Shown here: positions 8,317-16,637 of the stretch, in pieces
Position numbering within the stretch: position 1 is the first letter of the stretch
Layout: every line of letters begins with the position of its first letter
Assembly: GCA_023436205.1 (NCBI GenBank)
Contig: JAEZKC010000002.1
Span: 124,001-188,000 of the forward strand
Reading direction: 5' to 3'
Length of the DNA stretch: 64,000 bases
Source of the DNA: Fibrobacterota bacterium
GTDB lineage: Bacteria; Fibrobacterota; Chitinivibrionia; Chitinivibrionales; Chitinispirillaceae
Notes under the pieces: generated by a model
What the model was told of the DNA's origin: nothing
The model's input: the letters and a program-made list of their open reading frames with translations, nothing else
Databases searched by the model: none
Translations under genes and position numbers: made by a program

Positions 8317-10365
8317 ATGAATGTTTTCAGTTCTACTTCCGAACATGTTACCAAATTACTCTCAGATAAAGCAGCTCCTGTTTATCTGATTCTGCTTCTT
8401 TTTATTACCGGGATTTCTCTCTCATTTCTAACAATATTGACATTCTCCTCTAATGTGACACCTCAGCATCTGCTCAGTGTCTATTTTCTCATGACTACAT
8501 CTGTCATTCTGGTCACTAATAATGTCCTTGGGAGAACCGGAGTACAAGCCAGCCTGATTTCATCAGCGGTATCCGTTTCAATCATTTGCCTGCTCTACCT
8601 TAAAAAGGGTCTGTTTGGTAACGGCTTTGAAAAACTGATCTCCACTTCCCAAATGGCGGTTTATGTTCTTATTATTCATATAATAATGTCGGTTTATGCG
8701 CTGTACCTTCTGGAAAATGTATACAGATATGCGCTTACCTATCAAAGGCGGATCGGCCGGCTGATCTTTTTAGGCTTACTTTGCATAATCCTTTTTCAGG
8801 CGGTGATTTCCACTAAATGGCTTCTTTACGGCTGGATACCCCATACCTGGCTCAGTAGTTTCGGATTATTAAATGCTCTCTTTCTGGGGCTTATAATGCT
8901 GGGGATTTTAAAGTATCGAATAATTGAGGAAAGAGTGAAAGTTACTCGAGGTGCAGTGTACTCCTCCTTTTCTCTACTGATTGCCGGAGCTTTTTTCACT
9001 GCCGCAGGCATTTCAATGCTGGCTTTACAAGCTCTTGGGTTTCAGGCCAGCCGATTCGACATTCAGATTCTTCTAGTCTCATCAGTACTGACCGCAATAG
9101 TAGTGAGCGGCTCAGCCCGCATGAGAAGAAGGCTGAAAAAGTTTCTCAACAGAAGGCTGTTTGAGGCCAAATACGACTACCGTTCCCAATTTTTCGAATT
9201 ACACCGGATGTCATTTCAATCTGAAGAGGGTATAAGCGTATTTGAGGAGATTCTGGAGCATTTGCGCCTGACTATGGCTGCCGAACATGCTTACCTTTTC
9301 CTTACAGATGAAAAAGAGTGTGACTACGTTCTTTTATCACCTAAAGAGAGAAACCTTCCCGCATCTCTGACCATTTCAGCCCAGAGCTCACTTGTAAAAG
9401 AGCTCAAACAGAAGGGGGAATACTTCGGTACTCTTCAATCAAAGAGCTTGCAAGATAGTCAGGAAAGCCAGCTCCATACCCTTCACATTACTGATGTGGC
9501 ACCAATTTTCCATAGTGGTCGACTCCTTGCCTTCCTGGGGATTCGCAGAGATGGGGCAAAACCAATTGACACTGAAGATACTGCACTCATCGAGGTGTAC
9601 TGCACCACTATCGCCGACCTTCTATTCAAACGACAATTGCAGAAGACGATGCTTGAACAGAAACAATTCGAATCATTTTCCCATATGGCATCATTCATTG
9701 CACATGATGTCAAAAACCAGGTATCAACACTGAAGCTGCTGCTGAGAAATGCGGAAGTCAACATTTCAAATCCTGAGTTTCAGAAGAGTCTTCTCATATC
9801 ATTGAAGCACTGCACAAGAAATCTGGACAGTCTCATTCAGAAACTTCAGCAGCCTCCACAAAAGGACAGGCTCAGAATTTCCAATATTCAGCTTGGTCCC
9901 ATACTGCTCAGAATCATAAATGAAACCGGACTAAAAACCGATTCCGCTCTAAAACTTTATACCCAAATCGACGAAACTGCCAGTACCATGGCCGATCAGG
10001 AAGCTGTTTACTATTCTGCAAAAAATCTGATAATGAATGCTCTGGAGGCTTTAAAAGAGCAAGATGGCATGATCAGCATCAGGGTTCAAAAAGCCGAAAA
10101 TGCCGAAGAGTGGCTGCAGCATAAAATGCTTCTGGGCAAACATCTTTTGCACAAGCATTCTGCAATCATTGCCGTTGAAGACAACGGGTGCGGAATGGAT
10201 GAAAACTTTGTCAAAAACAAGTTGTTTCAGCCCTTCTCCACAACAAAAGACAAGGGTGTGGGAATAGGCCTTTATCAGTGTAAAACCCTCATAGAGCAAA
10301 TGGGCGGAAAAATTGTTTGTCACTCAGAGCTTGCCAAAGGCTCTGTCTTTTGTATTATTTTATAA
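8317..10365 (+). CDS. prsK: PEP-CTERM system histidine kinase PrsK
   Basis: A 682-residue sensor kinase. About eight hydrophobic helices fill residues 20-265, a GAF-like domain spans ~300-440, and the phosphoacceptor lies in FIAHDVKNQVSTLKLL (His463). This AHDxKN box is the usual form in the PrsK family. The HATPase shows NLIMNALEAL, VEDNGCGMD and KGVGIGLYQCK. It is followed 43 bases later by the PrsR response regulator and then the exosortase, the diagnostic arrangement. PrsK is expected to phosphorylate PrsR and so control exopolysaccharide and PEP-CTERM genes; its signal is unknown. Confidence 0.93.
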   Translation: MNVFSSTSEHVTKLLSDKAAPVYLILLLFITGISLSFLTILTFSSNVTPQHLLSVYFLMTTSVILVTNNVLGRTGVQASLISSAVSVSIICLLYLKKGLFGNGFEKLISTSQMAVYVLIIHIIMSVYALYLLENVYRYALTYQRRIGRLIFLGLLCIILFQAVISTKWLLYGWIPHTWLSSFGLLNALFLGLIMLGILKYRIIEERVKVTRGAVYSSFSLLIAGAFFTAAGISMLALQALGFQASRFDIQILLVSSVLTAIVVSGSARMRRRLKKFLNRRLFEAKYDYRSQFFELHRMSFQSEEGISVFEEILEHLRLTMAAEHAYLFLTDEKECDYVLLSPKERNLPASLTISAQSSLVKELKQKGEYFGTLQSKSLQDSQESQLHTLHITDVAPIFHSGRLLAFLGIRRDGAKPIDTEDTALIEVYCTTIADLLFKRQLQKTMLEQKQFESFSHMASFIAHDVKNQVSTLKLLLRNAEVNISNPEFQKSLLISLKHCTRNLDSLIQKLQQPPQKDRLRISNIQLGPILLRIINETGLKTDSALKLYTQIDETASTMADQEAVYYSAKNLIMNALEALKEQDGMISIRVQKAENAEEWLQHKMLLGKHLLHKHSAIIAVEDNGCGMDENFVKNKLFQPFSTTKDKGVGIGLYQCKTLIEQMGGKIVCHSELAKGSVFCIIL

Positions 10366-10408
10366 GATCCAAATTGCAAACTGTATCTGAACTCAACAGG
10401 CTAAGTTT

Positions 10409-11776
10409 ATGAAATCAATTCTTATTGTCGATGACAATGTCGGGTTGCGGGAGCAAATGAAGTGGGCCCTGTGTTCAGAATACACCGTAATTGAAGCCGG
10501 ATCATCATCAGAATGCATTGACAAATTCACGCAGCATCGGCCCTCCGTGGTGCTCCTAGATATGGGCCTGGATAATATACCGGAAAAAGGGCTGGAATTG
10601 CTTGATCTACTGCTCTCTATGGAGCGTACGACCAAAATCATTGTCATAACAGCCAACACAAATGACAAACTCGGTCCAGAATCAGTAAAAAAGGGCGCAT
10701 TCGACTATTTCGTAAAACCTGCCGATATCGAGCGGCTATCAGTCATAATTGAAAGAGCATTCAGGCTGCTTTCACTCGAATCAGAAGTGACAAACTCAAG
10801 TAGCGAAGCGCAAAGCCTGCCAATTAACCCTGAAATTGCCATGATTGGCACCTGCGGCAGCATGCAGAAGATTTTTGAGCTGATCCGAAGGCTATCACAA
10901 ACAGATGTCAGTGTGTTAATCGGAGGTGAAAGCGGAACAGGAAAGGAACTTTGTGCCAGAGCTATTCATTATCACAGCCCTCGACGGAATGATCCTTTTG
11001 TGCCGATAAACTGTGGAGCCATACCGGAGAGCCTCATAGAATCCGAACTGTTCGGGTATGTAAAGGGTGCTTTCACCGGCGCAGCATCAGATAAGGCTGG
11101 CCTCTTTGAGCTGGCAGATGGCGGCACGCTTCTCCTGGATGAAATCGGCGAAATGCCCAAGAATTTACAGGTTAAGCTCCTGCGCTTTCTGGAAGATCAG
11201 AAAGTACAGCGATTGGGAGACACCCAACTCAGAAGTGTGGATGTAAGAATCATCGCCGCCACCAATCATAAGGAGATTAACGACAGCTCAAGCCAGAGGG
11301 GCTTGAGAAGCGACCTGTACTACCGTCTCAGTGAATTCCAGATTGATCTCCCTCCTTTAAGGGAAAGAGGACAGGATATCCTTCTGATTTCACAGAACAT
11401 CATCCAGAAACTCAGAACCAAATTCAATCTGCAGAAACTCGCCCTCAGCACACGGGCCGAACAGTCACTTCTGCATTACAGCTGGCCCGGAAACGTGCGT
11501 GAACTGGAAAATAAACTCAGCCGAGCCGCTATCACCTGCACAGCTCAAACAATTGAACCGGAAGACCTCTCTCTCAGTGCGGCTTCAGCAACAAATACCT
11601 CCTTTAAACAGGCCAGAAACATGTTTGAGCGGGAGTATATTATAAATGTGCTTCGTCAAACCTCATTCAACATGTCTGAAAGCGCAAGGATTGCCGGAAT
11701 CAGCAGACCTACTCTTTACGATATGATTAAAAAGCACGCCATCGAACTGCAGAAAGAAACAATCCTTTTGGATTGA
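10409..11776 (+). CDS. prsR: PEP-CTERM-box response regulator PrsR (sigma-54 activator)
   Basis: A 455-residue NtrC-class activator. The receiver has LIVDDN at the start, phosphoacceptor Asp51 in VVLLDMGLD and Lys in YFVKPAD. The AAA+ domain has Walker A GESGTGKE (173-180), the sigma-54-contacting GAFTGA loop (220-225), Walker B GGTLLLDEIGEM and SWPGNVREL. A Fis-type helix-turn-helix ends the protein (NMSESARIAGISRPTLYDMI). An intact GAFTGA loop implies control of sigma-54 promoters. Its end overlaps or abuts the exosortase start. Close match to the family named PEP-CTERM-box response regulator. Confidence 0.94.
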   Translation: MKSILIVDDNVGLREQMKWALCSEYTVIEAGSSSECIDKFTQHRPSVVLLDMGLDNIPEKGLELLDLLLSMERTTKIIVITANTNDKLGPESVKKGAFDYFVKPADIERLSVIIERAFRLLSLESEVTNSSSEAQSLPINPEIAMIGTCGSMQKIFELIRRLSQTDVSVLIGGESGTGKELCARAIHYHSPRRNDPFVPINCGAIPESLIESELFGYVKGAFTGAASDKAGLFELADGGTLLLDEIGEMPKNLQVKLLRFLEDQKVQRLGDTQLRSVDVRIIAATNHKEINDSSSQRGLRSDLYYRLSEFQIDLPPLRERGQDILLISQNIIQKLRTKFNLQKLALSTRAEQSLLHYSWPGNVRELENKLSRAAITCTAQTIEPEDLSLSAASATNTSFKQARNMFEREYIINVLRQTSFNMSESARIAGISRPTLYDMIKKHAIELQKETILLD

Positions 11777-11787
11777 GGATCACCCTT

Positions 11788-12675
11788 GTGAACCAGCTTC
11801 ATCTACGCCCGGCTTATCTCTCGTTTATTTTTGCTGGCATTTCTTTTTTTGGAGCTGTTCTGATTCTCCTCTGGCGAGATATTTCACTGTTGGCAAATCT
11901 GATCAAACAGGATGATGCTTACACGCACATCGCAATAGTCCCTCTGATGTGTCTGTTTTTAATCTGGTCATCGAGGGCCAGGTTTTCCATTGATAGACGG
12001 AAAACCATACATACCCTTCTCCTTCTCTTTTTCACTCTCTTAGTTGTGGTACTGCCGGCCTTTTTCACATTTCAGGATCCCTTTACCGCACTTGCAGTCC
12101 GGTCACTTGGCGTGGTAATTATCTGTATCGCAACTTTCGCCTACCTTTGCGGAATCTCATCTGTGCCGACTAGTGCATTTGCCCTCTTACTGCTCTTTCT
12201 TGCCATTCCCCTGCCGCCCGCACTTCTGCACTCAATAATCCGCTTTCTACAAAACGGTTCCGCGCTGATTGTAGACTGGATTTTCACTCTCACTGGACAA
12301 ACATACATTAGAGATGGTTTAGATTTTCATTTAGAAAATATTAGCATTCACATTGCCCCTGAATGCAGCGGTATACGATCAACAATGGCTCTTATCCTTA
12401 CACTTTTCTTTGCATCTGAAATGATGCTCAAGCGCTGGTGGACAAAAACCTTCGCTGTGCTGGCCATCATTCCACTCTCCATCCTGAAGAACGCAATACG
12501 CATCTCTACCATATCGCTTTTAGCCCAGCATGTCGATAAGGCTTTCCTCACGCACAGTTGGCTCCATAAAGGTGGAGGAGTTGTCTTTTACGCTCTCGTT
12601 CTACTCCTGTTTTTCCCTTACATCCTGGTGCTTTCCAGGTTAGAACTTCAGCCCCAGCCGAAGACCCGGAAGTAA
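11788..12675 (+). CDS. Exosortase (PEP-CTERM sorting transpeptidase)
   Basis: A polytopic inner-membrane protein of about 295 residues with roughly eight hydrophobic helices. Exosortases are believed to cleave PEP-CTERM proteins at the C-terminal motif and pass them on to the cell surface. The catalytic triad is visible: Cys in IAPECSGIRS, Arg in NAIRIST, and His in THSWLHKGGG (either His). No C-terminal EpsI-like domain is fused. Two starts are possible: TTG at 11773, overlapping the prsR stop, and GTG at 11788, which has GAGGA eight bases upstream and was chosen. Substrates within reach are the PEP-CTERM protein at 43.0-43.7 kb and the relic at 52.7 kb. Confidence 0.92.
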   Translation: MNQLHLRPAYLSFIFAGISFFGAVLILLWRDISLLANLIKQDDAYTHIAIVPLMCLFLIWSSRARFSIDRRKTIHTLLLLFFTLLVVVLPAFFTFQDPFTALAVRSLGVVIICIATFAYLCGISSVPTSAFALLLLFLAIPLPPALLHSIIRFLQNGSALIVDWIFTLTGQTYIRDGLDFHLENISIHIAPECSGIRSTMALILTLFFASEMMLKRWWTKTFAVLAIIPLSILKNAIRISTISLLAQHVDKAFLTHSWLHKGGGVVFYALVLLLFFPYILVLSRLELQPQPKTRK

Positions 12676-12694
12676 AAAGATTCGACACCTGTCG
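12672..12694 (+). promoter_or_regulatory. Candidate operator: A-tract plus CGACACCTGTCG dyad
   Basis: A 23-base element of the form GTAAAAA-N3-T followed by the near-palindrome CGACACCTGTCG, beginning in the exosortase stop codon and ending 151 bases before the start at 12846. A second copy (20 of 23 positions identical, same orientation) lies 146 bases before the PEP-CTERM gene start at 43680. The equal spacing and extended match suggest a binding site for a shared regulator; PrsR is the obvious candidate (inference). Confidence 0.45.
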
Positions 12695-12845
12695 GATTCC
12701 CTTACAGTGAACTACAAATCTGATGAGAGTTGTGCAATCTATTTTTTTCCATTTCTAATAAACCGCTGAACTTACTGACAAATATTACCACAAAATCTTA
12801 TTACGCTTCTGGATAGATTACTTTACAACATACTCTGGTGAAACC

Positions 12846-14225
12846 ATGAGCAGCATTGCCTCAGCACAGCTTAAACAAATTGCAAAAAGGGATGCAACAC
12901 CGAGAACTATGATTTCCATCCTGCCATTGAAGCTTGTTTACACAGCTATGCTCGATGAATTCCCTGTGTACGACATTAGGGAGTTCTGGGATGCACAGGT
13001 TGAAACAGTAGCACCTAAATACAGCCGGGTAAGTGATTTTTATTTTTCCCTGTGGAACGGCAAAGACTACATCCCTTTTGAAGACATGTGCACAATTCTT
13101 CAGAATATTGAGCAGTTTGCATCAAAAAAGGGATTAGACATACAGGAGTTGGTGCTATGTGCATTAAAGAAAGCAGCAAGACTGGAACACTCTGCGCAGG
13201 CACTACTCTGCCTCTGCGCACCTGTGATTGAACACCTGTTCAAACCAAAAGACATGCGGGAACAACTCCTCAAAGCCGCCGTCTTCCTTAGCGATAGAAT
13301 TGCCACCGGGATGGCAAACTTTATCATCTCCAACACTACTCAAGGTGATGTCAATACAACACTCTTTACTCTTCTGCTCAATGATACTTCCGATAAGCGC
13401 AAATTCAGTCGGTCCCTCCCCAAGACCAATTGCGGACTGTGGGCTGCAATGTGGGTGAAGAATATGCCCGCGCTACTTTCCCTGGAACCCGTTGAAGACT
13501 TCTTCATGATGGCAGATCCCCGAAGAGTCATTGATTTAGTTCCATCAGCTTCTATTATTGACAATTTCCTGTTCATTAACGGTAAAAGATATGGCAAAGT
13601 AAACTCTTTTCACGACTTCTGCAAAAAAAGATCGGTGCTGATGAAAATTCAGAGCCTGGGAGTACCAGATGATCTTGTTATCGAAGTGGAAGAGAATTAC
13701 ATCTGTCCTGATACCAAAAAAACCATCCTACATGAAGGATGTTCTTACGAATCCCCTGTGGCCATCTACGGCTTCAATTATCGCAGATTAGATGGCAAGC
13801 CAAAGCACACCTTTTCTGAATTTATAAAAACGGCAACTGGGAGCTCCTGTTCATCTGCAAACAGAATTGAGGAAAAGCATTCTATTCTGATGGACAGTTT
13901 GCATCCAGTATCAAGACTTGTATACCATACCAATGATGACAGTGTTTCCCTTAACGGAAGGCACCTGATAAAGTCAGTGCCGGCTCAGATTTTAAAGCAC
14001 CTGCTTCAAGCTTACACAAATGAACGGAGAACTGTTTTCGAATACAAGGAACTTTTGAAAAACAAAGAGATAGTCGTGGATATCGCCAATCCAAACATTG
14101 CTGTTAGAATTCAAAGGCTCTCTTCGGTACTGAATAAGAACTTTCCTCAGTTAAAAATTATTATGCTGGGACGCGGTAAATTCCGCCTGCAGGTGGATTG
14201 CAAAATACACTTCTCGGTAGATTGA
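12846..14225 (+). CDS. Unrecognised protein with C-terminal OmpR-like winged helix
   Basis: A 459-residue soluble protein that I cannot assign to a known family over most of its length. Residues 1-350 are alpha/beta with no recognisable catalytic motif. Residues 366-459 read like an OmpR/PhoB-type winged helix: SVSLNGRHLIKSVPAQIL, then a keLl-like helix and VRIQRLSSVLNKN, ending in IIMLGRGKFRL, which resembles the closing hairpin of that fold. It lies between the exosortase and an FHA-STAS gene on the same strand and is preceded by the shared dyad element. A DNA-binding regulatory role in the matrix cluster is inferred. Confidence 0.7.
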   Translation: MSSIASAQLKQIAKRDATPRTMISILPLKLVYTAMLDEFPVYDIREFWDAQVETVAPKYSRVSDFYFSLWNGKDYIPFEDMCTILQNIEQFASKKGLDIQELVLCALKKAARLEHSAQALLCLCAPVIEHLFKPKDMREQLLKAAVFLSDRIATGMANFIISNTTQGDVNTTLFTLLLNDTSDKRKFSRSLPKTNCGLWAAMWVKNMPALLSLEPVEDFFMMADPRRVIDLVPSASIIDNFLFINGKRYGKVNSFHDFCKKRSVLMKIQSLGVPDDLVIEVEENYICPDTKKTILHEGCSYESPVAIYGFNYRRLDGKPKHTFSEFIKTATGSSCSSANRIEEKHSILMDSLHPVSRLVYHTNDDSVSLNGRHLIKSVPAQILKHLLQAYTNERRTVFEYKELLKNKEIVVDIANPNIAVRIQRLSSVLNKNFPQLKIIMLGRGKFRLQVDCKIHFSVD

Positions 14226-14254
14226 TTATTTACAAACCAAAAAAGTTTGAATGT

Positions 14255-15226
14255 ATGCCAGTTTTTACCATTAAGGATATTGGTGGGGATGTATCGACTT
14301 TCACAACCGATCAGGATGTAATAACCATAGGTCGCTCAAAATCCTGCACTATTGCACTTGATGACAATGCCGTATCTGCGGTTCACGCTATTATAATTAG
14401 CAAATTAGGTCATCATTACATCTATGATCAGAAATCAAAAAACGGAATCTTTGTGAACGGGCAATCGGTAAAATCGTGCTCGTTAAAAAACAATGATGAG
14501 ATTAAAATCGGGTCGAGTTCAATTACTTTCCAGAAATCAGTGCCACACCTGGGCTCAATCAGACAGGTAGAACCAGTTAAAGCAGCTCTAAATTTTGTTT
14601 TACATGGTCCAAAATGGATAAAAGTTTCTGATAGTATCCGTGGTGAGGTAAGAGTTCTTGAAAAGCCTCCGCTTACTATCACAGTGATTTCTCTTCACGG
14701 AAAGATAAACGAAAAATCTATCCCTCAAATAGAAGATTTTTTCAGTAAACTTCTGGATAATCGTATCAAAAAGCTTGTTCTGGATATGAAGGAATTGCAG
14801 TACATGTCAGCTGAGGGGTGGAATCTGCTGGCACTACAGGCTAAAAAATTCCAGTTGGCAGGAGGTAAGCTGGTCCTGTGCCGTTTGGGCGGACAGGTGG
14901 AAGAAAGCTTCTGCCAGCTGAATTATCGAGCGGTAATCGACAGCTACTGGGATGCCCTTATTGCAATTAAAGCTGTGGCAGAGTCATTTTCTCTGCAAAT
15001 AAGCGATGGTCGCGAAAATAGGCCAAGTCTGAAATTGTCTCTGGCCAAACAGGTGAAAGAAGTAATCGGGAAACATGGTCCTTTAAGCATCAGTCAGATT
15101 AGAAAGAAAATTGCTGAACCGGAATTTGGTGGAAACAAGGTATCACACCTGAAAATCTACACGGTTCTGAGGCAAACGGACCTGCTCAGAAGAAAGAATC
15201 GCGAAGCGTATTACCGATCTTGTTAG
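14255..15226 (+). CDS. FHA-STAS regulatory protein with C-terminal helical/winged domain
   Basis: A protein of about 323 residues. The FHA domain (1-95) has ITIGRSKSC, AVSAVHAIII and DQKSKNGIFVNGQSV, the Gly-Arg, Ser, His and Asn-Gly residues used to bind phosphothreonine. A STAS domain (~115-235) has ISLHGKINEKSIPQIEDF and LDMKELQYMSAEGWNLL, with SAEG where anti-sigma antagonists carry the phosphorylatable Ser. The tail (~250-323) resembles a winged helix (GPLSISQIRKKIAEPEFGG). A TTG at 14198 would extend it into the preceding gene; ATG 14255 fits the start of the FHA fold. It suggests Ser/Thr-phosphorylation input to the cluster. Confidence 0.8.
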   Translation: MPVFTIKDIGGDVSTFTTDQDVITIGRSKSCTIALDDNAVSAVHAIIISKLGHHYIYDQKSKNGIFVNGQSVKSCSLKNNDEIKIGSSSITFQKSVPHLGSIRQVEPVKAALNFVLHGPKWIKVSDSIRGEVRVLEKPPLTITVISLHGKINEKSIPQIEDFFSKLLDNRIKKLVLDMKELQYMSAEGWNLLALQAKKFQLAGGKLVLCRLGGQVEESFCQLNYRAVIDSYWDALIAIKAVAESFSLQISDGRENRPSLKLSLAKQVKEVIGKHGPLSISQIRKKIAEPEFGGNKVSHLKIYTVLRQTDLLRRKNREAYYRSC

Positions 15227-15355
15227 TCGCAAAGCAATTTAAGGTTAGGCACGTATTAAAAACAACCCATGTAATCAAAATGTAATGAACACTATTTTAT
15301 ATCGCGTGTATATTGTATAGTGTTTCTGATTCTTTCACTCATCTTACAAGAGGTG

Positions 15356-16519
15356 ATGCTGGTGTTTGAAGATTCTGCTTTGTCCCCAACGGAAGCAATC
15401 CGTAACCGTCCAGAATTTTCCTTTACTCAGAATGACAACCTCATCTCTGAAGAGGCTTTTCGAGCTTTGGTCAACGTTGAGCGTAAGCGGTCAGAACGGT
15501 CCGGTAAACCATTTATGGTAATGGTGATTGACATAGCTGAAGTATTTCACATGTTTGGCAAGGGTCGAAATGCAAAAAACAGGGCTGAATCACAGACAAG
15601 ACAGATCGTCAATACCCTGCATGGTGCCACAAGGGAAATAGATATTAAGGGGTGGTACAAAGCTCAGCAGACCATTGGGATAATCTTCACAGAAATCAAC
15701 AAGAACAGCCGCTTTTCCATAATTGAAAAGGTAAAAGGCAATATTACCAGTAATGTGGAAGCCGACTGCATATCCAAAATTGGCATAAGTTCCTACTGGT
15801 TTCCCACCGATCTGCAATCAGTGGATTCCAACTACAACCAGATGTTTTATCCTGACTTCAGCAGAAGCTCCCTCTTGAACAGATCCGCAATGGCTGCCAA
15901 GCGTTCTCTTGACCTGGTAGGCAGTATCATCGGGATCATCATGTTTTTTCCCGTTTTCCTCATGATACCCGTTCTCATAAAGCTCACATCTCGCGGGCCG
16001 GTTTTTTTCCGTCAGGAACGGGTGGGAAAAGGCGGAAAAGTGTTCCGCATTTATAAATTCAGAACAATGACAGTCAACAACAACGAATCAACTCATAAAG
16101 AGTACATGAAGCAATTCATCAAGGGTTGCGCCGAACAGGTCAGTGATGAATCCGGGCAGAAGGTCTTTAAACTTGCCAACGATTCAAGGGTCACCAAAAT
16201 TGGCAAATTCTTGAGGAAAACCAGCTTGGATGAAGTGCCTCAGTTCTTAAATGTAGTTCTGGGGGATATGTCACTTGTCGGTCCGAGGCCACCTATTCCC
16301 TACGAAGTTGAGGAATATGATCTGTGGCATCGCAGAAGAGTCCTGGAAGTGAAGCCCGGTATTACAGGTTACTGGCAGCTTGAAGGGCGTAGCACTACAA
16401 ATTTTGAAACAATGGTCAGAATGGATCTGCATTACATTCGCAAATGGTCGCTTGCCATGGATATAAAGATGATTTTTAAAACTCCTTTCGTTCTTATCAC
16501 GAACAGAGGAGCGTATTAG
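15356..16519 (+). CDS. Priming sugar transferase with degenerate GGDEF-like N-terminus
   Basis: The C-terminal ~210 residues are a bacterial sugar transferase (polyprenyl-phosphate hexose-1-phosphate transferase). It has one membrane helix (SIIGIIMFFPVFLMIPVLI), then FFRQERVGKGGKVF, YKFRTM, LRKTSLDEVPQFLNV, GDMSLVGPRPP and GITGYWQLEGRS. It would load the first sugar on undecaprenyl phosphate. The N-terminal ~170 residues resemble a diguanylate cyclase fold (FMVMVIDIAEVF; REIDIKGWYKAQQTIGIIF), but the GGDEF loop is replaced, so no cyclase activity is expected. GTG at 15362 has the best-spaced AGAGGTG; ATG 15356 and GTG 15320 are alternatives. Confidence 0.88.
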   Translation: MLVFEDSALSPTEAIRNRPEFSFTQNDNLISEEAFRALVNVERKRSERSGKPFMVMVIDIAEVFHMFGKGRNAKNRAESQTRQIVNTLHGATREIDIKGWYKAQQTIGIIFTEINKNSRFSIIEKVKGNITSNVEADCISKIGISSYWFPTDLQSVDSNYNQMFYPDFSRSSLLNRSAMAAKRSLDLVGSIIGIIMFFPVFLMIPVLIKLTSRGPVFFRQERVGKGGKVFRIYKFRTMTVNNNESTHKEYMKQFIKGCAEQVSDESGQKVFKLANDSRVTKIGKFLRKTSLDEVPQFLNVVLGDMSLVGPRPPIPYEVEEYDLWHRRRVLEVKPGITGYWQLEGRSTTNFETMVRMDLHYIRKWSLAMDIKMIFKTPFVLITNRGAY

Positions 16520-16637
16520 TAAGCTGTAGTGTGCTGAGAGATTTACCCATGCCTGTTTTCTGCAGAGGAAGTCTTGCCCTCTTCAACTGTCAGGTCTCAT
16601 CGCAAAATACACATCTTAGTTACGGAGGTAGTGCGCC

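Noticed and set aside
12683..12694. Reading the CGACACCTGTCG dyad as a terminator hairpin
   Set aside because: The stem would need a loop of two to four bases and the T-run is on the wrong strand for the exosortase transcript; a protein-binding dyad fits better.
15240..15262. GGCACG-containing site as a sigma-54 promoter for the sugar transferase
   Set aside because: TAGGCACG lacks the invariant TGG, and the -12 part reads AAAA instead of TTGC.
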